DNA of 64,000 nucleotides from Prevotella sp. (lineage in GTDB: Bacteria > Bacteroidota > Bacteroidia > Bacteroidales > Bacteroidaceae). The position numbers and the translations under genes were made by a program. Under the pieces are notes generated by a model, which saw only the letters and a list, made by a program, of their open reading frames with translations, was not told where the DNA came from and did not search any database. Location of the stretch: NCBI GenBank assembly GCA_017538105.1, contig JAFYJN010000032.1:94369-158368 (forward strand), read 5' to 3'. This document shows positions 54,865 through 62,944 of the stretch, in pieces (the first letter of the stretch is position 1; every line of letters starts with the position of its first letter).

Positions 54865-54971
54865 ATAATAAAAACATTAACAATACACTGTTTTTACTCA
54901 AAATCCTCTCTTTTTATGCATTTTTAATGGAATTCATCTCTGTTTATAGCTATAATGAGTATATTTAACCT

Positions 54972-56420
54972 TCAAGAATGGCTCATCATTTTTTTTAGCA
55001 GTTCTTTCATTTGCTCCGGTGAAAGACTGTCAATATCGATAGGTTCCTCATTCTTTTCAATGTTGAGGAGTTTGTTGTTGTTGCGGAAGCGAATTTCAAG
55101 AGGATACATGTCCTGATAGCCAGTGGTCACATCGTTGCCTTGCGAGTGGCCCATACTCTCGGAGATATAGAGTTCTTCCACACCTGCAAGTTTCAAGTTG
55201 GTAGCAAAAGAGTGACGCGCCCAGGTGCCAGACACTACTTTGTCCCATCCAAGAACTTCTTTGCAAATGCGATTCATGCGATCTTTGATGTTGGAGTTTT
55301 CCTGTACTGTTAACTTCCTGCGTAGAGTCTCGTCAGTAGCTCCATTGAAGATTTGCGGAAAGACGAAAGCATCCTTCTCAGGCTTGGCTCCTATCTCATC
55401 GAGAATAACCTTCAATGGTTCTATAATGGGAACGATAACCACAGACATGCTGTTGCTTCGGGCCGAAGTCTTCTTGCGCATAAACTCAAAGGCTCGCCCA
55501 CCTTCTGCGAAGTAGGTACGATTATAAGTCAATCTTCCTGCATCCGCAAGATTAAAGCCGTTACACAGATATTGTGCCAGGAAAAGACCCAAAGAGTCAT
55601 GGGCGCGTTTCTTGTAGAATGGGGACCAACTTTCGGGGTAACGCTTCTCCACAAACACATGGTAGAGTTCCGTCATTTCATCTACACTTAGGTATGATTG
55701 TTGGCGACGCTTACCGCGAGGGATAGAGATGAGCGTATTGTCTTTATTTGAGAACGGGTACTTATCCTCTGTCAGGAAACCTTGGCGAATGCACTCGTTC
55801 CAAACTACACGGCAGGTTCGGAGATACATGCCTCTTGTGGCATCTGCAATCCTTCCCATAATCTTACCGTTTTCCTCAACTCCATTTTTCATTACATTAT
55901 TCCATTTGTCGATGACATTCTTGTCAACTTTGAACCCTCTGACATTTCCTGCATACTTTAAAAATGAATTAAGGGCCCACTGATAATTCTCTGCTGTTCC
56001 AATCCTTTCTTCAGCTTTCATCCTGGCAATGATACCTTCCCATACTCCGACAAAGGATGTTGCATTATCTGTCTCCATCGCCTCTCCAGACAGGTAAGTG
56101 CGAATGAGTTCAAGCGTGAGGGGTTGCTTTTTGCTTAGCTTCTCCAGTCTATCCCTATAGCCCTCCAATACTTTTTGCCATTCGGTGTGTACTGGCATGA
56201 GTAAGCTCTTAGCTCCTCTGACACTACACACCTCGTTGAAGTACTTCTCGCTTTGGTAGTCCATCTCCTTCAACTTGTAGTAGTAGCGTTTAGCTGCTAT
56301 CTGGAAACATACGGCTAGGGGATAAACGTCTGTATCCTTATTGGTGCGTTTATCCAATACCAAAGTAAGAGAACAATTGTCCACCTTACTGCACTTAATT
56401 GATGTTTTTACGGCCTTCAT
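54972..56420 (-). CDS. Tyrosine recombinase (integrase) of the island
   Basis: 482 residues with an arm-binding and SAM-like N-terminal part (about 1-235) and a catalytic domain. Conserved: Lys in MRKKTSAR (about 316), Arg II R402 in TWARHSFATN, His H425 in SMGHSQG, Tyr Y435 in TGYQDMY. The Arg I position, normally in a sequence like YFCRGMxFxD, reads YLCNGFNLAD with N287, so Arg I is missing, comparable to IntDOT which has Ser there. It lies 176 bases from attR and reads inward; the leader holds the TTGCGAACA pair. Confidence 0.9.
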   Translation of the reverse strand: MKAVKTSIKCSKVDNCSLTLVLDKRTNKDTDVYPLAVCFQIAAKRYYYKLKEMDYQSEKYFNEVCSVRGAKSLLMPVHTEWQKVLEGYRDRLEKLSKKQPLTLELIRTYLSGEAMETDNATSFVGVWEGIIARMKAEERIGTAENYQWALNSFLKYAGNVRGFKVDKNVIDKWNNVMKNGVEENGKIMGRIADATRGMYLRTCRVVWNECIRQGFLTEDKYPFSNKDNTLISIPRGKRRQQSYLSVDEMTELYHVFVEKRYPESWSPFYKKRAHDSLGLFLAQYLCNGFNLADAGRLTYNRTYFAEGGRAFEFMRKKTSARSNSMSVVIVPIIEPLKVILDEIGAKPEKDAFVFPQIFNGATDETLRRKLTVQENSNIKDRMNRICKEVLGWDKVVSGTWARHSFATNLKLAGVEELYISESMGHSQGNDVTTGYQDMYPLEIRFRNNNKLLNIEKNEEPIDIDSLSPEQMKELLKKMMSHS

Positions 56421-56452
56421 AACTATAGTCTGTTGCTATATCTCTGAGAATC

Positions 56453-56474
56453 TTGCGAACAATTTGCGAACAAA
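56453..56474. promoter_or_regulatory. Right-end pair of putative integrase arm sites
   Basis: TTGCGAACAAT at 56453-56463 and TTGCGAACAAA at 56464-56474 repeat with an 11-base period, as at the left end (30185-30206). They lie between the integrase promoter (-7 box) and its ATG, so binding could repress the gene. Confidence 0.55.
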
Positions 56475-56517
56475 ATCGCCCATTGATTGAAGTTTTATAT
56501 AATTTCATTTTTGCGCT

Positions 56518-56526
56518 GCAAAGTTA
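56518..56526 (-). promoter_or_regulatory. -7 box of the integrase gene
   Basis: TAACTTTGC on the minus strand, about 100 bases upstream of the ATG; no good -33 TTTG. Confidence 0.55.
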
Positions 56527-56596
56527 CAAAATAATTGTGATACAACGTGTTACAAAGCCAAGAAAAATTTTATAAAAACTCAAAAAATCATAATTT

Positions 56597-56657
56597 AACA
56601 GACTCATAATCTGGAGGTCACAGGTTCAAGCCCTGTCTGGTCCACGATGAACAATCA
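56597..56657 (+). repeat. attR copy of the 61-bp direct repeat
   Basis: Displaced 3' end of the original tRNA-Met gene, identical to 30087-30147. It is followed by a hairpin (AGCAACTTTACA / TGTAAGTTGCT, 56657-56683) and a T-rich run. Confidence 0.92.
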
Positions 56658-56716
56658 GCAACTTTACATCTCTGTAAGTTGCTGATTTTTCTTTTTGCGA
56701 AAACTATGCGAAAACA
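56657..56716 (+). repeat. Second element-end-like sequence just outside attR
   Basis: Same layout as the sequence right of attL: hairpin, TTTTTCTTTTT run, then a pair of words with 11-base period, TTGCGAAAACT (56695-56705) and ATGCGAAAACA (56706-56716). They differ from the island's TTGCGAACA by one base, suggesting a related integrase. Confidence 0.45.
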
Positions 56717-56994
56717 ATCGGTTTGAGTTCAGTAGGTCTTGTTTATTGGATTTGCATTTACAATAAGGGTGTCATGTAAAGAGGAAGATAGGTGGCATCA
56801 CCCTCTACCTTAAAGTCGGCTGCATGCAAAATAGTAGGAGTTGCTGATATATTTTACGCTTCATAATGACGCTATTTTACACCTTTTTGAGATTTTTCCC
56901 TAGCACGTATTACACCTTTTTGAGATTTCTTGCAAGATTTTTGTTGAAAAACTATAAAAAACAATTGTTTTTCTGTCAATTTTATGCGTAATTT

Positions 56995-57063
56995 GGTCAT
57001 TTGGCGCATTTATGTTTGGTCATTTGGCATATTTGTATTCGGTCATTTGTGACCTCCAGATTA
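56995..57063 (+). repeat. Three tandem 23-base direct repeats, cluster A
   Basis: Units begin at 56995, 57018 and 57041, each with GGTCATTTG; the first two continue with GC and the third with TGACCTCCAGATTA. A related cluster B is at 57537, 57561 and 57584. Confidence 0.65.
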
Positions 57064-57075
57064 TAGTCTGTTGCT
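57048..57075 (-). repeat. Inverted fragment of tRNA-Met anticodon and T-arm region
   Basis: Reverse complement of 30084-30112 with one base missing (TGTGACCTCCAGATTAT-AG then TCTGTTGCT). A possible old attachment-site scar. Confidence 0.6.
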
Positions 57076-57142
57076 TAAAACCACCTTTTATACCCCAAAT
57101 TCTGCGTAAACAAACAGACGATGAAATTGGCGATGCCTTTTG

Positions 57143-57174
57143 CAAATTAAGCACGGTTCATCGTGCTTAATTTG
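57143..57174. terminator. Perfect 13-bp hairpin, possible terminator
   Basis: CAAATTAAGCACG / CGTGCTTAATTTG with a six-base loop; no long T-run on either strand, so it may be structural. Confidence 0.3.
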
Positions 57175-57536
57175 TCGTTATAGTACAAATCGCTGATTGT
57201 CAAATAAATACAAAATAGAAATAAGATGGCATTTTACGTTGAAAGAATTATAATTCACAACAGAGCCCCATTTAAGCATATCGATTCACACTTTGAATAT
57301 TAATCCACTTATTCCGAATTTTTAAGTCAAATTCTTATGACTTATTCTGTTTTTTAACAGAACAAAACGTCAACTTATTCCACTTTTCGTTTATTATACG
57401 GCGCAGTCTGCTAAAAAATGGTGATTGCGCCAAATAATAATGCTATATTTTGGCGTAATCCATGCAAAATATCAAGATTATGCCAATTTATAGTATGAAG
57501 AATTGTATTTTGTCAAAGGTCAATACTATTCTGTTT

Positions 57537-57606
57537 GGTCATTTGGCAAAGAACATGTTCAGTGATTTATGACAAATTCATTCGGTCGTTTGTGACCTAT
57601 CAGATT
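57537..57606 (+). repeat. Three tandem 23-24-base direct repeats, cluster B
   Basis: Units begin at 57537 (GGTCATTTGGC), 57561 (AGTGATTTATGAC) and 57584 (GGTCGTTTGTGACCTATCAG). The third resembles the third unit of cluster A. Confidence 0.55.
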
Positions 57607-57745
57607 ACATGTCGGTTTTTTACTACCAAAAGTTGAATGGTGTCAATAATTTCCAAAAAAAATGGAAAAAGGGAGGAATTTGAAAAATAAGATGTACCTT
57701 TACACCTTGAAAATAATTCATTAGCAAAACTAATACTTTCTTAGT

Positions 57746-59242
57746 ATGAAAAATGTACCAACAATCAAGATTGGAATCGTCGCTGTAAGTCGCGACTGTT
57801 TTCCTGAGTCATTGGCCGTCAACCGCCGCAAGGCGTTGGTAGCCAAGTATGTAGAGAAATTCGGCCCCGCCGATATCTACGAGTGTCCCATCTGTATCGT
57901 CGAGAGCGAGATCCATGCCCAGCAGGCTCTTGAGGATGTGAAGAAGGCAGGATGCAACGCCCTCTGTGTGTACCTGGGCAATTTCGGTCCCGAGATTTCC
58001 GAGACCATGATAGCCGACTGGTTCCAGGGTCCCACCATGTTCTGCGCCGCCGCCGAGGAGACACAGGAGAACCTGATTGATGGTCGTGGCGACGCCTACT
58101 GCGGTATGCTCAATGCCAGCCAGGCCCTCTCCCTGCGCAAGACACGAGCCTATATCCCCGAGGAGCCCGTAGGTGATGCCGCCGAATGTGCCGAGATGGT
58201 CCACGAGTTCGTACCAATCGCCCGCGCCATCGTCGGTCTTCAGAACCTGAAAATCATCAGCTTCGGTCCGCGTCCCAACAATTTCCTTGCTTGCAACGCC
58301 CCCATCCGCGCCCTCTACGACCTTGACGTAGAGATTGAGGAGAACTCCGAGCTCGACCTGCTCGAGGCGTTCCAGAAGCATCAGGACGACCCCCGCATCG
58401 ACGACGTAGTGAAAGACATGGCCGCCGAGTTGGGTGGAGGCAACAAGATACCGTCCGTGCTGCCCAAGCTCGCCCAGTATGAACTGACGCTGACGGATTG
58501 GATAGAAGGTCACAAAGGCTCTCGCCAGTTCGTAGCCATGGCCAACAAATGCTGGCCCGCGTTCCAGACGATGTTCGGTTTCGTTCCTTGTTATGTGAAC
58601 AGCCGTCTGACCGGTCGCGGCATCCCCGTGGCCTGCGAGGTCGACATCTATGGCGCCCTGTCCGAGTTCATTGGCACATGCATCACCCAAGATGCCGTCA
58701 CCCTGCTCGACATCAACAATTCCGTCCCCAAGGACATGTACGAAGAGAGCATCAAGGGCAAGAAGTTCGAGTGCGACAGTTACACCGACAAGGAAATCTT
58801 CATGGGCTTCCACTGTGGCAACACCGCCTCCTCCAAGGTATGCAGTTGTCAGATGTGCTTCCAGCGCATCATGGCCCGCGCCCTGCCTGTAGAGGTAACG
58901 AACGGCACCCTGGAGGGCGACCTGAAACCCGGCAAGGCCACCGTTTACCGTCTTCAGTCCACCGCCGACACCAAGCTCCGCGCCTATATCGCCCAGGGAG
59001 AGATTCTGCCTGTAGCCACACGCTCGTTTGGTTCAATCGGTATTTTCGGCATCAAGAACATGAGCCGTTTCTATCGTCATGTCCTCATTGAGAAACACTA
59101 TCCCCATCATGCCGCAGTGATGTTTGAGCACGCCGGAAAATACCTCTGGGAAGTGTTGAAGTATATGGGCATCCCCGTCGAGGAGATTGACTATAATTTC
59201 CCGAAGGGCAACTACTACCCCACAGAGAACCCGTTTGCTTGA
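57746..59242 (+). CDS. L-fucose/L-arabinose isomerase family protein
   Basis: 498 residues, no signal peptide. The fucose/arabinose isomerase fold shows in the N-terminal Rossmann-like region (IGIVAVSRDCFPESLAVNRR; CNALCVYLGNFGPE) and the C-terminal barrel with likely metal-binding acidic residues (VACEVDIYGALSEF; TLLDINNSVP). Also Cys-rich HCGNTASSKVCSCQMCFQ, which is typical of this Bacteroidota subgroup. It converts an aldose to a ketose in the cytoplasm; which sugar is not clear. It stands alone with a 1 kb repeat-rich upstream region and a perfect terminator downstream. Confidence 0.82.
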   Translation: MKNVPTIKIGIVAVSRDCFPESLAVNRRKALVAKYVEKFGPADIYECPICIVESEIHAQQALEDVKKAGCNALCVYLGNFGPEISETMIADWFQGPTMFCAAAEETQENLIDGRGDAYCGMLNASQALSLRKTRAYIPEEPVGDAAECAEMVHEFVPIARAIVGLQNLKIISFGPRPNNFLACNAPIRALYDLDVEIEENSELDLLEAFQKHQDDPRIDDVVKDMAAELGGGNKIPSVLPKLAQYELTLTDWIEGHKGSRQFVAMANKCWPAFQTMFGFVPCYVNSRLTGRGIPVACEVDIYGALSEFIGTCITQDAVTLLDINNSVPKDMYEESIKGKKFECDSYTDKEIFMGFHCGNTASSKVCSCQMCFQRIMARALPVEVTNGTLEGDLKPGKATVYRLQSTADTKLRAYIAQGEILPVATRSFGSIGIFGIKNMSRFYRHVLIEKHYPHHAAVMFEHAGKYLWEVLKYMGIPVEEIDYNFPKGNYYPTENPFA

Positions 59243-59275
59243 AAATAGCGAGTCGACAAGGCTTATTTATGATAT

Positions 59276-59311
59276 CTCCGTGCAAGGCATTCACTTGCAC
59301 GGAGGTTTTTT
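59276..59311 (+). terminator. Rho-independent terminator after the isomerase gene
   Basis: CTCCGTGCAAG (59276-59286) pairs perfectly with CTTGCACGGAG (59294-59304), followed by G and six T residues. The T-run overlaps the stop of the convergent gene. Confidence 0.9.
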
Positions 59312-60155
59312 ATACCCATTTCGCGTTGAACTCCCCCTCAAGCACCCTCACGAAATTCTCTTCGCGCATCAACCAGTCAAAACCGGGGATGAACGACTTC
59401 TTCGTCCTTCCGTTCAGCTGAGGCGACGCAGCCGCGGCACGCATCACTTTCGCCATGTCCCCCTTCGTGTAGCCCTTTTTCAGGAGCGCCCGCAGCGCAT
59501 CCTTCCTGTCGTCCGTCATCACTCGCAGCAAGCTGATTCTCGAATGGTAGTTTGTCAACATACCGTTGAAGTATTTTCTGAAAATTTCAAAATCCATATC
59601 ACTCTCTCCCCCACTCTTCTCTTTCTGCGGCGCGTCGCATGGAAGAGAGAGAGTTTCTTTTTCATTTTCTTTTTCTTTATTTTCCTTTTCTTTTCTTTGT
59701 GGGATATCCGTTGTGTCAATCCCCGTTTCCGACGTATCAACAGGGGTTTTTGTCGCAGAAACCACGTTTTTGCAATCTCCACTTAGCAAAACGTAGGGTA
59801 AATCCGTCTCCTTCTTTCTCTTCGAGGTGAAATAGCGTTTCTGTATTCCCCGTGAGGTCAGCACCGAATGAGCGCGGAAGAGATGCTCGTCGAAGAACCC
59901 GTCCTCCACCAGCGTGAGCACAATCTCATCGATTACCTCCTCCGTCGTTCCCCGCATCGATTGCATCAGTTTCCAGCGCAGCCGTTTCTGCCACACCGCG
60001 TAATATCCGTCGCGGTAAATGGCGCAGAGCAGTTTCACCGCCACCATTTCGCCCGTGACACCAAATTTCATACTCACGCCGATGAGTTTGTCATCGTCGA
60101 ACATGTCCACATCCATTGGAAAATAATCCATTCCGTTTTTGATTGGTCTTGCCAT
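59310..60155 (-). CDS. DUF4373 / Lin1244-Lin1753-type protein (phage/mobile-element replication-like)
   Basis: 281 residues from the ATG at 60155; upstream codons are open but non-conserved. The N-terminal about 110 residues (MARPIKNGMDYFPMDVDMFD; YYAVWQKRLRWKLMQS; GFFDEHLFRAHSVLTSRGIQ) are the DUF4373/Lin1244 module of phage and element replication-initiator-like proteins. A low-complexity Lys/Glu-rich linker follows (residues 150-190), then a helical C-terminus. It is alone, with no integrase beside it, and may be a relic of a prophage. Confidence 0.7.
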   Translation of the reverse strand: MARPIKNGMDYFPMDVDMFDDDKLIGVSMKFGVTGEMVAVKLLCAIYRDGYYAVWQKRLRWKLMQSMRGTTEEVIDEIVLTLVEDGFFDEHLFRAHSVLTSRGIQKRYFTSKRKKETDLPYVLLSGDCKNVVSATKTPVDTSETGIDTTDIPQRKEKENKEKENEKETLSLPCDAPQKEKSGGESDMDFEIFRKYFNGMLTNYHSRISLLRVMTDDRKDALRALLKKGYTKGDMAKVMRAAAASPQLNGRTKKSFIPGFDWLMREENFVRVLEGEFNAKWV

Positions 60156-60242
60156 GGTATTGAAGGTTTTTATGTTGGTAATGTTATCCTTTTGGGCGGT
60201 TTCCACGTTCCGCCCATGTGTTTTTGCCCGCAAATATCGGGA

Positions 60243-60452
60243 TTATTTGGCAAGACTTTTTGTCATCCGTTTAACTTCATCTATATTTTTCATTATTCTG
60301 TCAGCAAATAGCTTCGTGTCCTTCGACCGAATCGCCGCCATATTGGCTGATCGCCGAGCCTGCTCACGCTCGGCAGAGCTAATGCAAGTATCGCTCTGCT
60401 ATTGCTTAATCGCAGCTTTATTATGTCTTTGTTGTTTCGAGAGTTTATCCAT
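60243..60452 (-). pseudogene. Broken Vsr-like (very short patch repair endonuclease) gene
   Basis: Starts in the TGATG overlap with the upstream nuclease gene. MDKLSKQQRHN matches the Vsr N-terminus; a 75-base insertion follows with an in-frame TAG (60401-60399), after which NMAAIRSKDTK resumes the Vsr pattern. The expected PE...nuclease body is missing: the frame ends after LFADRIMKNIDEVKRMTKSL at 60243. Vsr repairs T-G mismatches beside m5C methylation, so this is a relic of an m5C restriction-modification cluster. Confidence 0.6.
60345..60419 (-). repeat. 75-base double-hairpin insertion in vsr-like gene
   Basis: On the minus strand it holds two perfect stems: GCAGAGC...GCTCTGC with a 13-base loop and GCCGAGC...GCTCGGC with an 8-base loop. 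AAT occurs on both sides of the insert and may be a target duplication. Confidence 0.55.
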
Positions 60453-62803
60453 CACAACTCCCTCCTATGCTTTAACACATTCTCAGCCGTACAGAACAAG
60501 GGTTCGTAAGGAACATATTCCTTAAACTCTTCTAAGTGTTTATTTTTTATGTCTGTAAGTAACGCATTTATATCCAAGCGCCCGATGCTCACTTCTTCAT
60601 CAAAGCGGAAGAAGGTATAGTTTCCATTCACGTCCAAAGGATACCCGGTAGCACGCATTCTTGCTTCAGTCACCCTTCCTGCCATATCCTTGACATGAAA
60701 CACGCGATACTCGCCTGTCGTTTCCACTCCATCAGTATAAAGAATAACAAACTGGATGTTTTTCTTTTTATAGAAGCCTTCAGTATGTGCACCATCCCGA
60801 ACCACCTCGTCACTCTTCAATTTCAGGCGGACATTATATATCAATGAACCTTTGTCATTATTTCCTAAAATCCACTGAAGATGTTCTTTGTTCTTATAGT
60901 AGCCAACCAACACCCCTCTGTTTAAATCACGCTCCAGATAGTGTATCGTCAACCATTGTGGTGTAGTGACAGGTTGTTTCAGTTCTAGCTCTATATCAGA
61001 TTTCAGAACATTCAGCGGGTCTTGTCCCATGTTGCAAGGCTGGATGACGAAATACTTGGATAGTTCAACATATTGCCCTTGTGTCTCTGCCATCTTTTTT
61101 GCCGGACGGGCATACGCAAAGAACATACTGCGTTCCTCACCATAGGGTTGGAACACCCGCCCGTTCAGTTCGTAAAAGTGCTGTCGCAGATATTGAGCGC
61201 CATCAACACCTAATCGGGCTTTCATGGCATAGATCATAAACTCGTTCTCTATTACCGCACGTATCTCGTCACGGAATATCTTACGGACATGCTGTTTCCA
61301 TTGCGCTTTTTCGTTTACCTTGTTGCGCCCATAGAGATAAAGAATATAGAGGAAGTTTACATCGTACTGCGAAAGGAAAAGCGTATCTCTGTCAAACAGT
61401 CTGTCCGGGAATTGAAAAGATACCTTCGTACAATGCTTGCCTCCTTTATCAAAATGTTTTTTGATGTTGTTCTCACCATCATTATACCGATGGTCTTTAT
61501 AGACAAAGGCACTGATGAAGAAGTTTGGAATCACATCGTATCCTTCTGTCAGTTTGTTGTCCTGCAGATGAATGTCACCAAACACTATCTTATCAGCTTT
61601 CCGCTGCGCCTTTTCCTTCTCGTCAAATCGCGTGTCGTCAGCGGCAAACAGGTTGACATTCCACTGAATGACGTTTCTGGCGTATGTATATTGCTTGTAG
61701 ATAGATTCAGAAGTCAACGGGTGTCCACTCTTATAGTACTTGCTATCACCGATGTAATACACCTCCCTTTTCTTCTGCACATCAGCCGATGTCAGTGCTA
61801 GGTCTGCATACATGTGATCCACCCGCTTACCATCGTCCTGGTCAGCAAGCCCCTTCGGTATTCTGTTGTGTGGTGTACCTATCAGCTCGTCTATCATTGC
61901 CTCAAATACGATGTTGAAGCTCTTGGCCAGAATATACTCCTGAGCATGAGTGTTGATGGCGATGCGATACGAGTTCTCAAAGAACGCATAGCACAAGTCC
62001 CATAGTTGCAGGGCTTTGTCCGAGAAGTATTTGTACTTGATCTGCATGAGCCTCATCTTGCCCATGCCACGCAGATACTGTTTGAACTGCTTGCCTGTTA
62101 TCAAGTCATACTGAATGTTGATAGGCGTATGAAAGCCATACTCGCTATTCAGATAGTTCAATATGCTATAGAAGACAACAAACAGCTCTTCTTCGTAGTT
62201 GATAATACGTTTCTTGTTAACAGGGTTCAAGTAAGCCACATCGTCCCCCTGTATAAATGCCTGAGAGTGGCTGATGGTTCTCGTCCAGTTAATCTTGTTG
62301 TTTCCCCGATGCAGGTTCTTGATGGTGAACAACACGAAGTCCTTGTTCTCCTTATTGAAGTTGATGAGCGACAGCACGATGTCCAAATACGTGTTGGCAC
62401 GATGGCGTTTGCCTCTGCCTGCTTGAGGCAGATGTTTATAGAGGATGGCCTTGCTGTCAGGATTAGCTTTGTAGAATACACTCAGCGCACGGTATATCCA
62501 CACTGAGAACTCATAGATAAACTTGCGATACTCCTTGCTCAGTTTCTTCTGCCCCTCAGGTGTCAGCACCTGCTCCGGACTTACCTGTTCACCATTCGGC
62601 AACTCCATACCCACCAATGTCTCTTGTTCCGTCAGCAGCACCTTGGGCAGAATGAACACACAATCATGCAGATGTGGATTATAGAAATAACCCACATACT
62701 GTACGCTCACCTTCTTGTTAACATCCTGCAGGACGTAGATGTCCTTCAGAACTTTCTCCACAAGGCGGCTTTCATATTGGTGTTCTTCAAACAAGATATA
62801 CAT
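60452..62803 (-). CDS. PD-(D/E)XK restriction endonuclease candidate (LlaJI/McrC-type)
   Basis: 783 residues. The catalytic signature fits PD-(D/E)XK: E301 in FEAMIDEL, D329 in VDHMYADL, and D353-x-K355 in YYIGDSKYYK. The N-terminal part (about 1-290) looks like a target-recognition/helical region; the C-terminal 300 residues include a PUA/EVE-like stretch. In LlaJI-type systems such a protein works with an AAA+ GTPase on m5C-containing targets; no McrB-like gene or methylase is in the window, but it is coupled (TGATG) to a vsr-like remnant. It may need a partner upstream beyond the window. Confidence 0.55.
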   Translation of the reverse strand: MYILFEEHQYESRLVEKVLKDIYVLQDVNKKVSVQYVGYFYNPHLHDCVFILPKVLLTEQETLVGMELPNGEQVSPEQVLTPEGQKKLSKEYRKFIYEFSVWIYRALSVFYKANPDSKAILYKHLPQAGRGKRHRANTYLDIVLSLINFNKENKDFVLFTIKNLHRGNNKINWTRTISHSQAFIQGDDVAYLNPVNKKRIINYEEELFVVFYSILNYLNSEYGFHTPINIQYDLITGKQFKQYLRGMGKMRLMQIKYKYFSDKALQLWDLCYAFFENSYRIAINTHAQEYILAKSFNIVFEAMIDELIGTPHNRIPKGLADQDDGKRVDHMYADLALTSADVQKKREVYYIGDSKYYKSGHPLTSESIYKQYTYARNVIQWNVNLFAADDTRFDEKEKAQRKADKIVFGDIHLQDNKLTEGYDVIPNFFISAFVYKDHRYNDGENNIKKHFDKGGKHCTKVSFQFPDRLFDRDTLFLSQYDVNFLYILYLYGRNKVNEKAQWKQHVRKIFRDEIRAVIENEFMIYAMKARLGVDGAQYLRQHFYELNGRVFQPYGEERSMFFAYARPAKKMAETQGQYVELSKYFVIQPCNMGQDPLNVLKSDIELELKQPVTTPQWLTIHYLERDLNRGVLVGYYKNKEHLQWILGNNDKGSLIYNVRLKLKSDEVVRDGAHTEGFYKKKNIQFVILYTDGVETTGEYRVFHVKDMAGRVTEARMRATGYPLDVNGNYTFFRFDEEVSIGRLDINALLTDIKNKHLEEFKEYVPYEPLFCTAENVLKHRREL

Positions 62804-62944
62804 ATATAACTATATTAAATATCTTTATTTCGGCATCTTGGCAAATTACAGGCAAATTAGACAAAACACTTATCGTATTGATTTCTAGTTATTTACAAAA
62901 TAGCACCCATCGCAAATTGCCCTCTTTAGCAAATTACCAGCAAA

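Larger units (their letters stand above)
30087..56657. mobile_element. Integrative and mobilizable defence island, about 26.5 kb, in tRNA-Met
   Basis: Two identical 61-bp direct repeats bound the segment; the left copy is the 3' end of a complete tRNA-Met gene. A tyrosine integrase lies beside the right repeat. Between them are excisionase-like, DUF3987, VirE-N/PriCT-2, DUF6371 and MobV genes, typical of Bacteroidota mobilizable elements, plus defence cargo. The base composition is visibly more AT-rich than the flank, and the G/C-rich palindromes so frequent at 7-29 kb are absent. No conjugation (tra) apparatus is visible, so transfer would need a helper. Confidence 0.9.
56717..57745. other. 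Gene-free AT-rich region with several repeat families
   Basis: No convincing coding sequence over 1029 bases. It holds two copies of TACACCTTTTTGAGATTT (56878-56895, 56911-56928), two triplets of 23-base direct repeats (56995-57063, 57537-57606), an inverted 28-base tRNA-Met fragment (57048-57075), and a perfect 13-bp hairpin (57143-57174). A weak TACCTTTAC box lies 50-60 bases before the isomerase gene. Confidence 0.6.

Noticed and set aside
56995-57606. CRISPR array from the 23-base repeats
   Set aside because: The repeats are in direct contact with no spacers of constant size, are only three per cluster, and no cas gene is present.
57809-58813. 334-residue open frame antisense to the isomerase gene
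   Set aside because: The sense gene has family motifs and a terminator; the antisense frame has neither.
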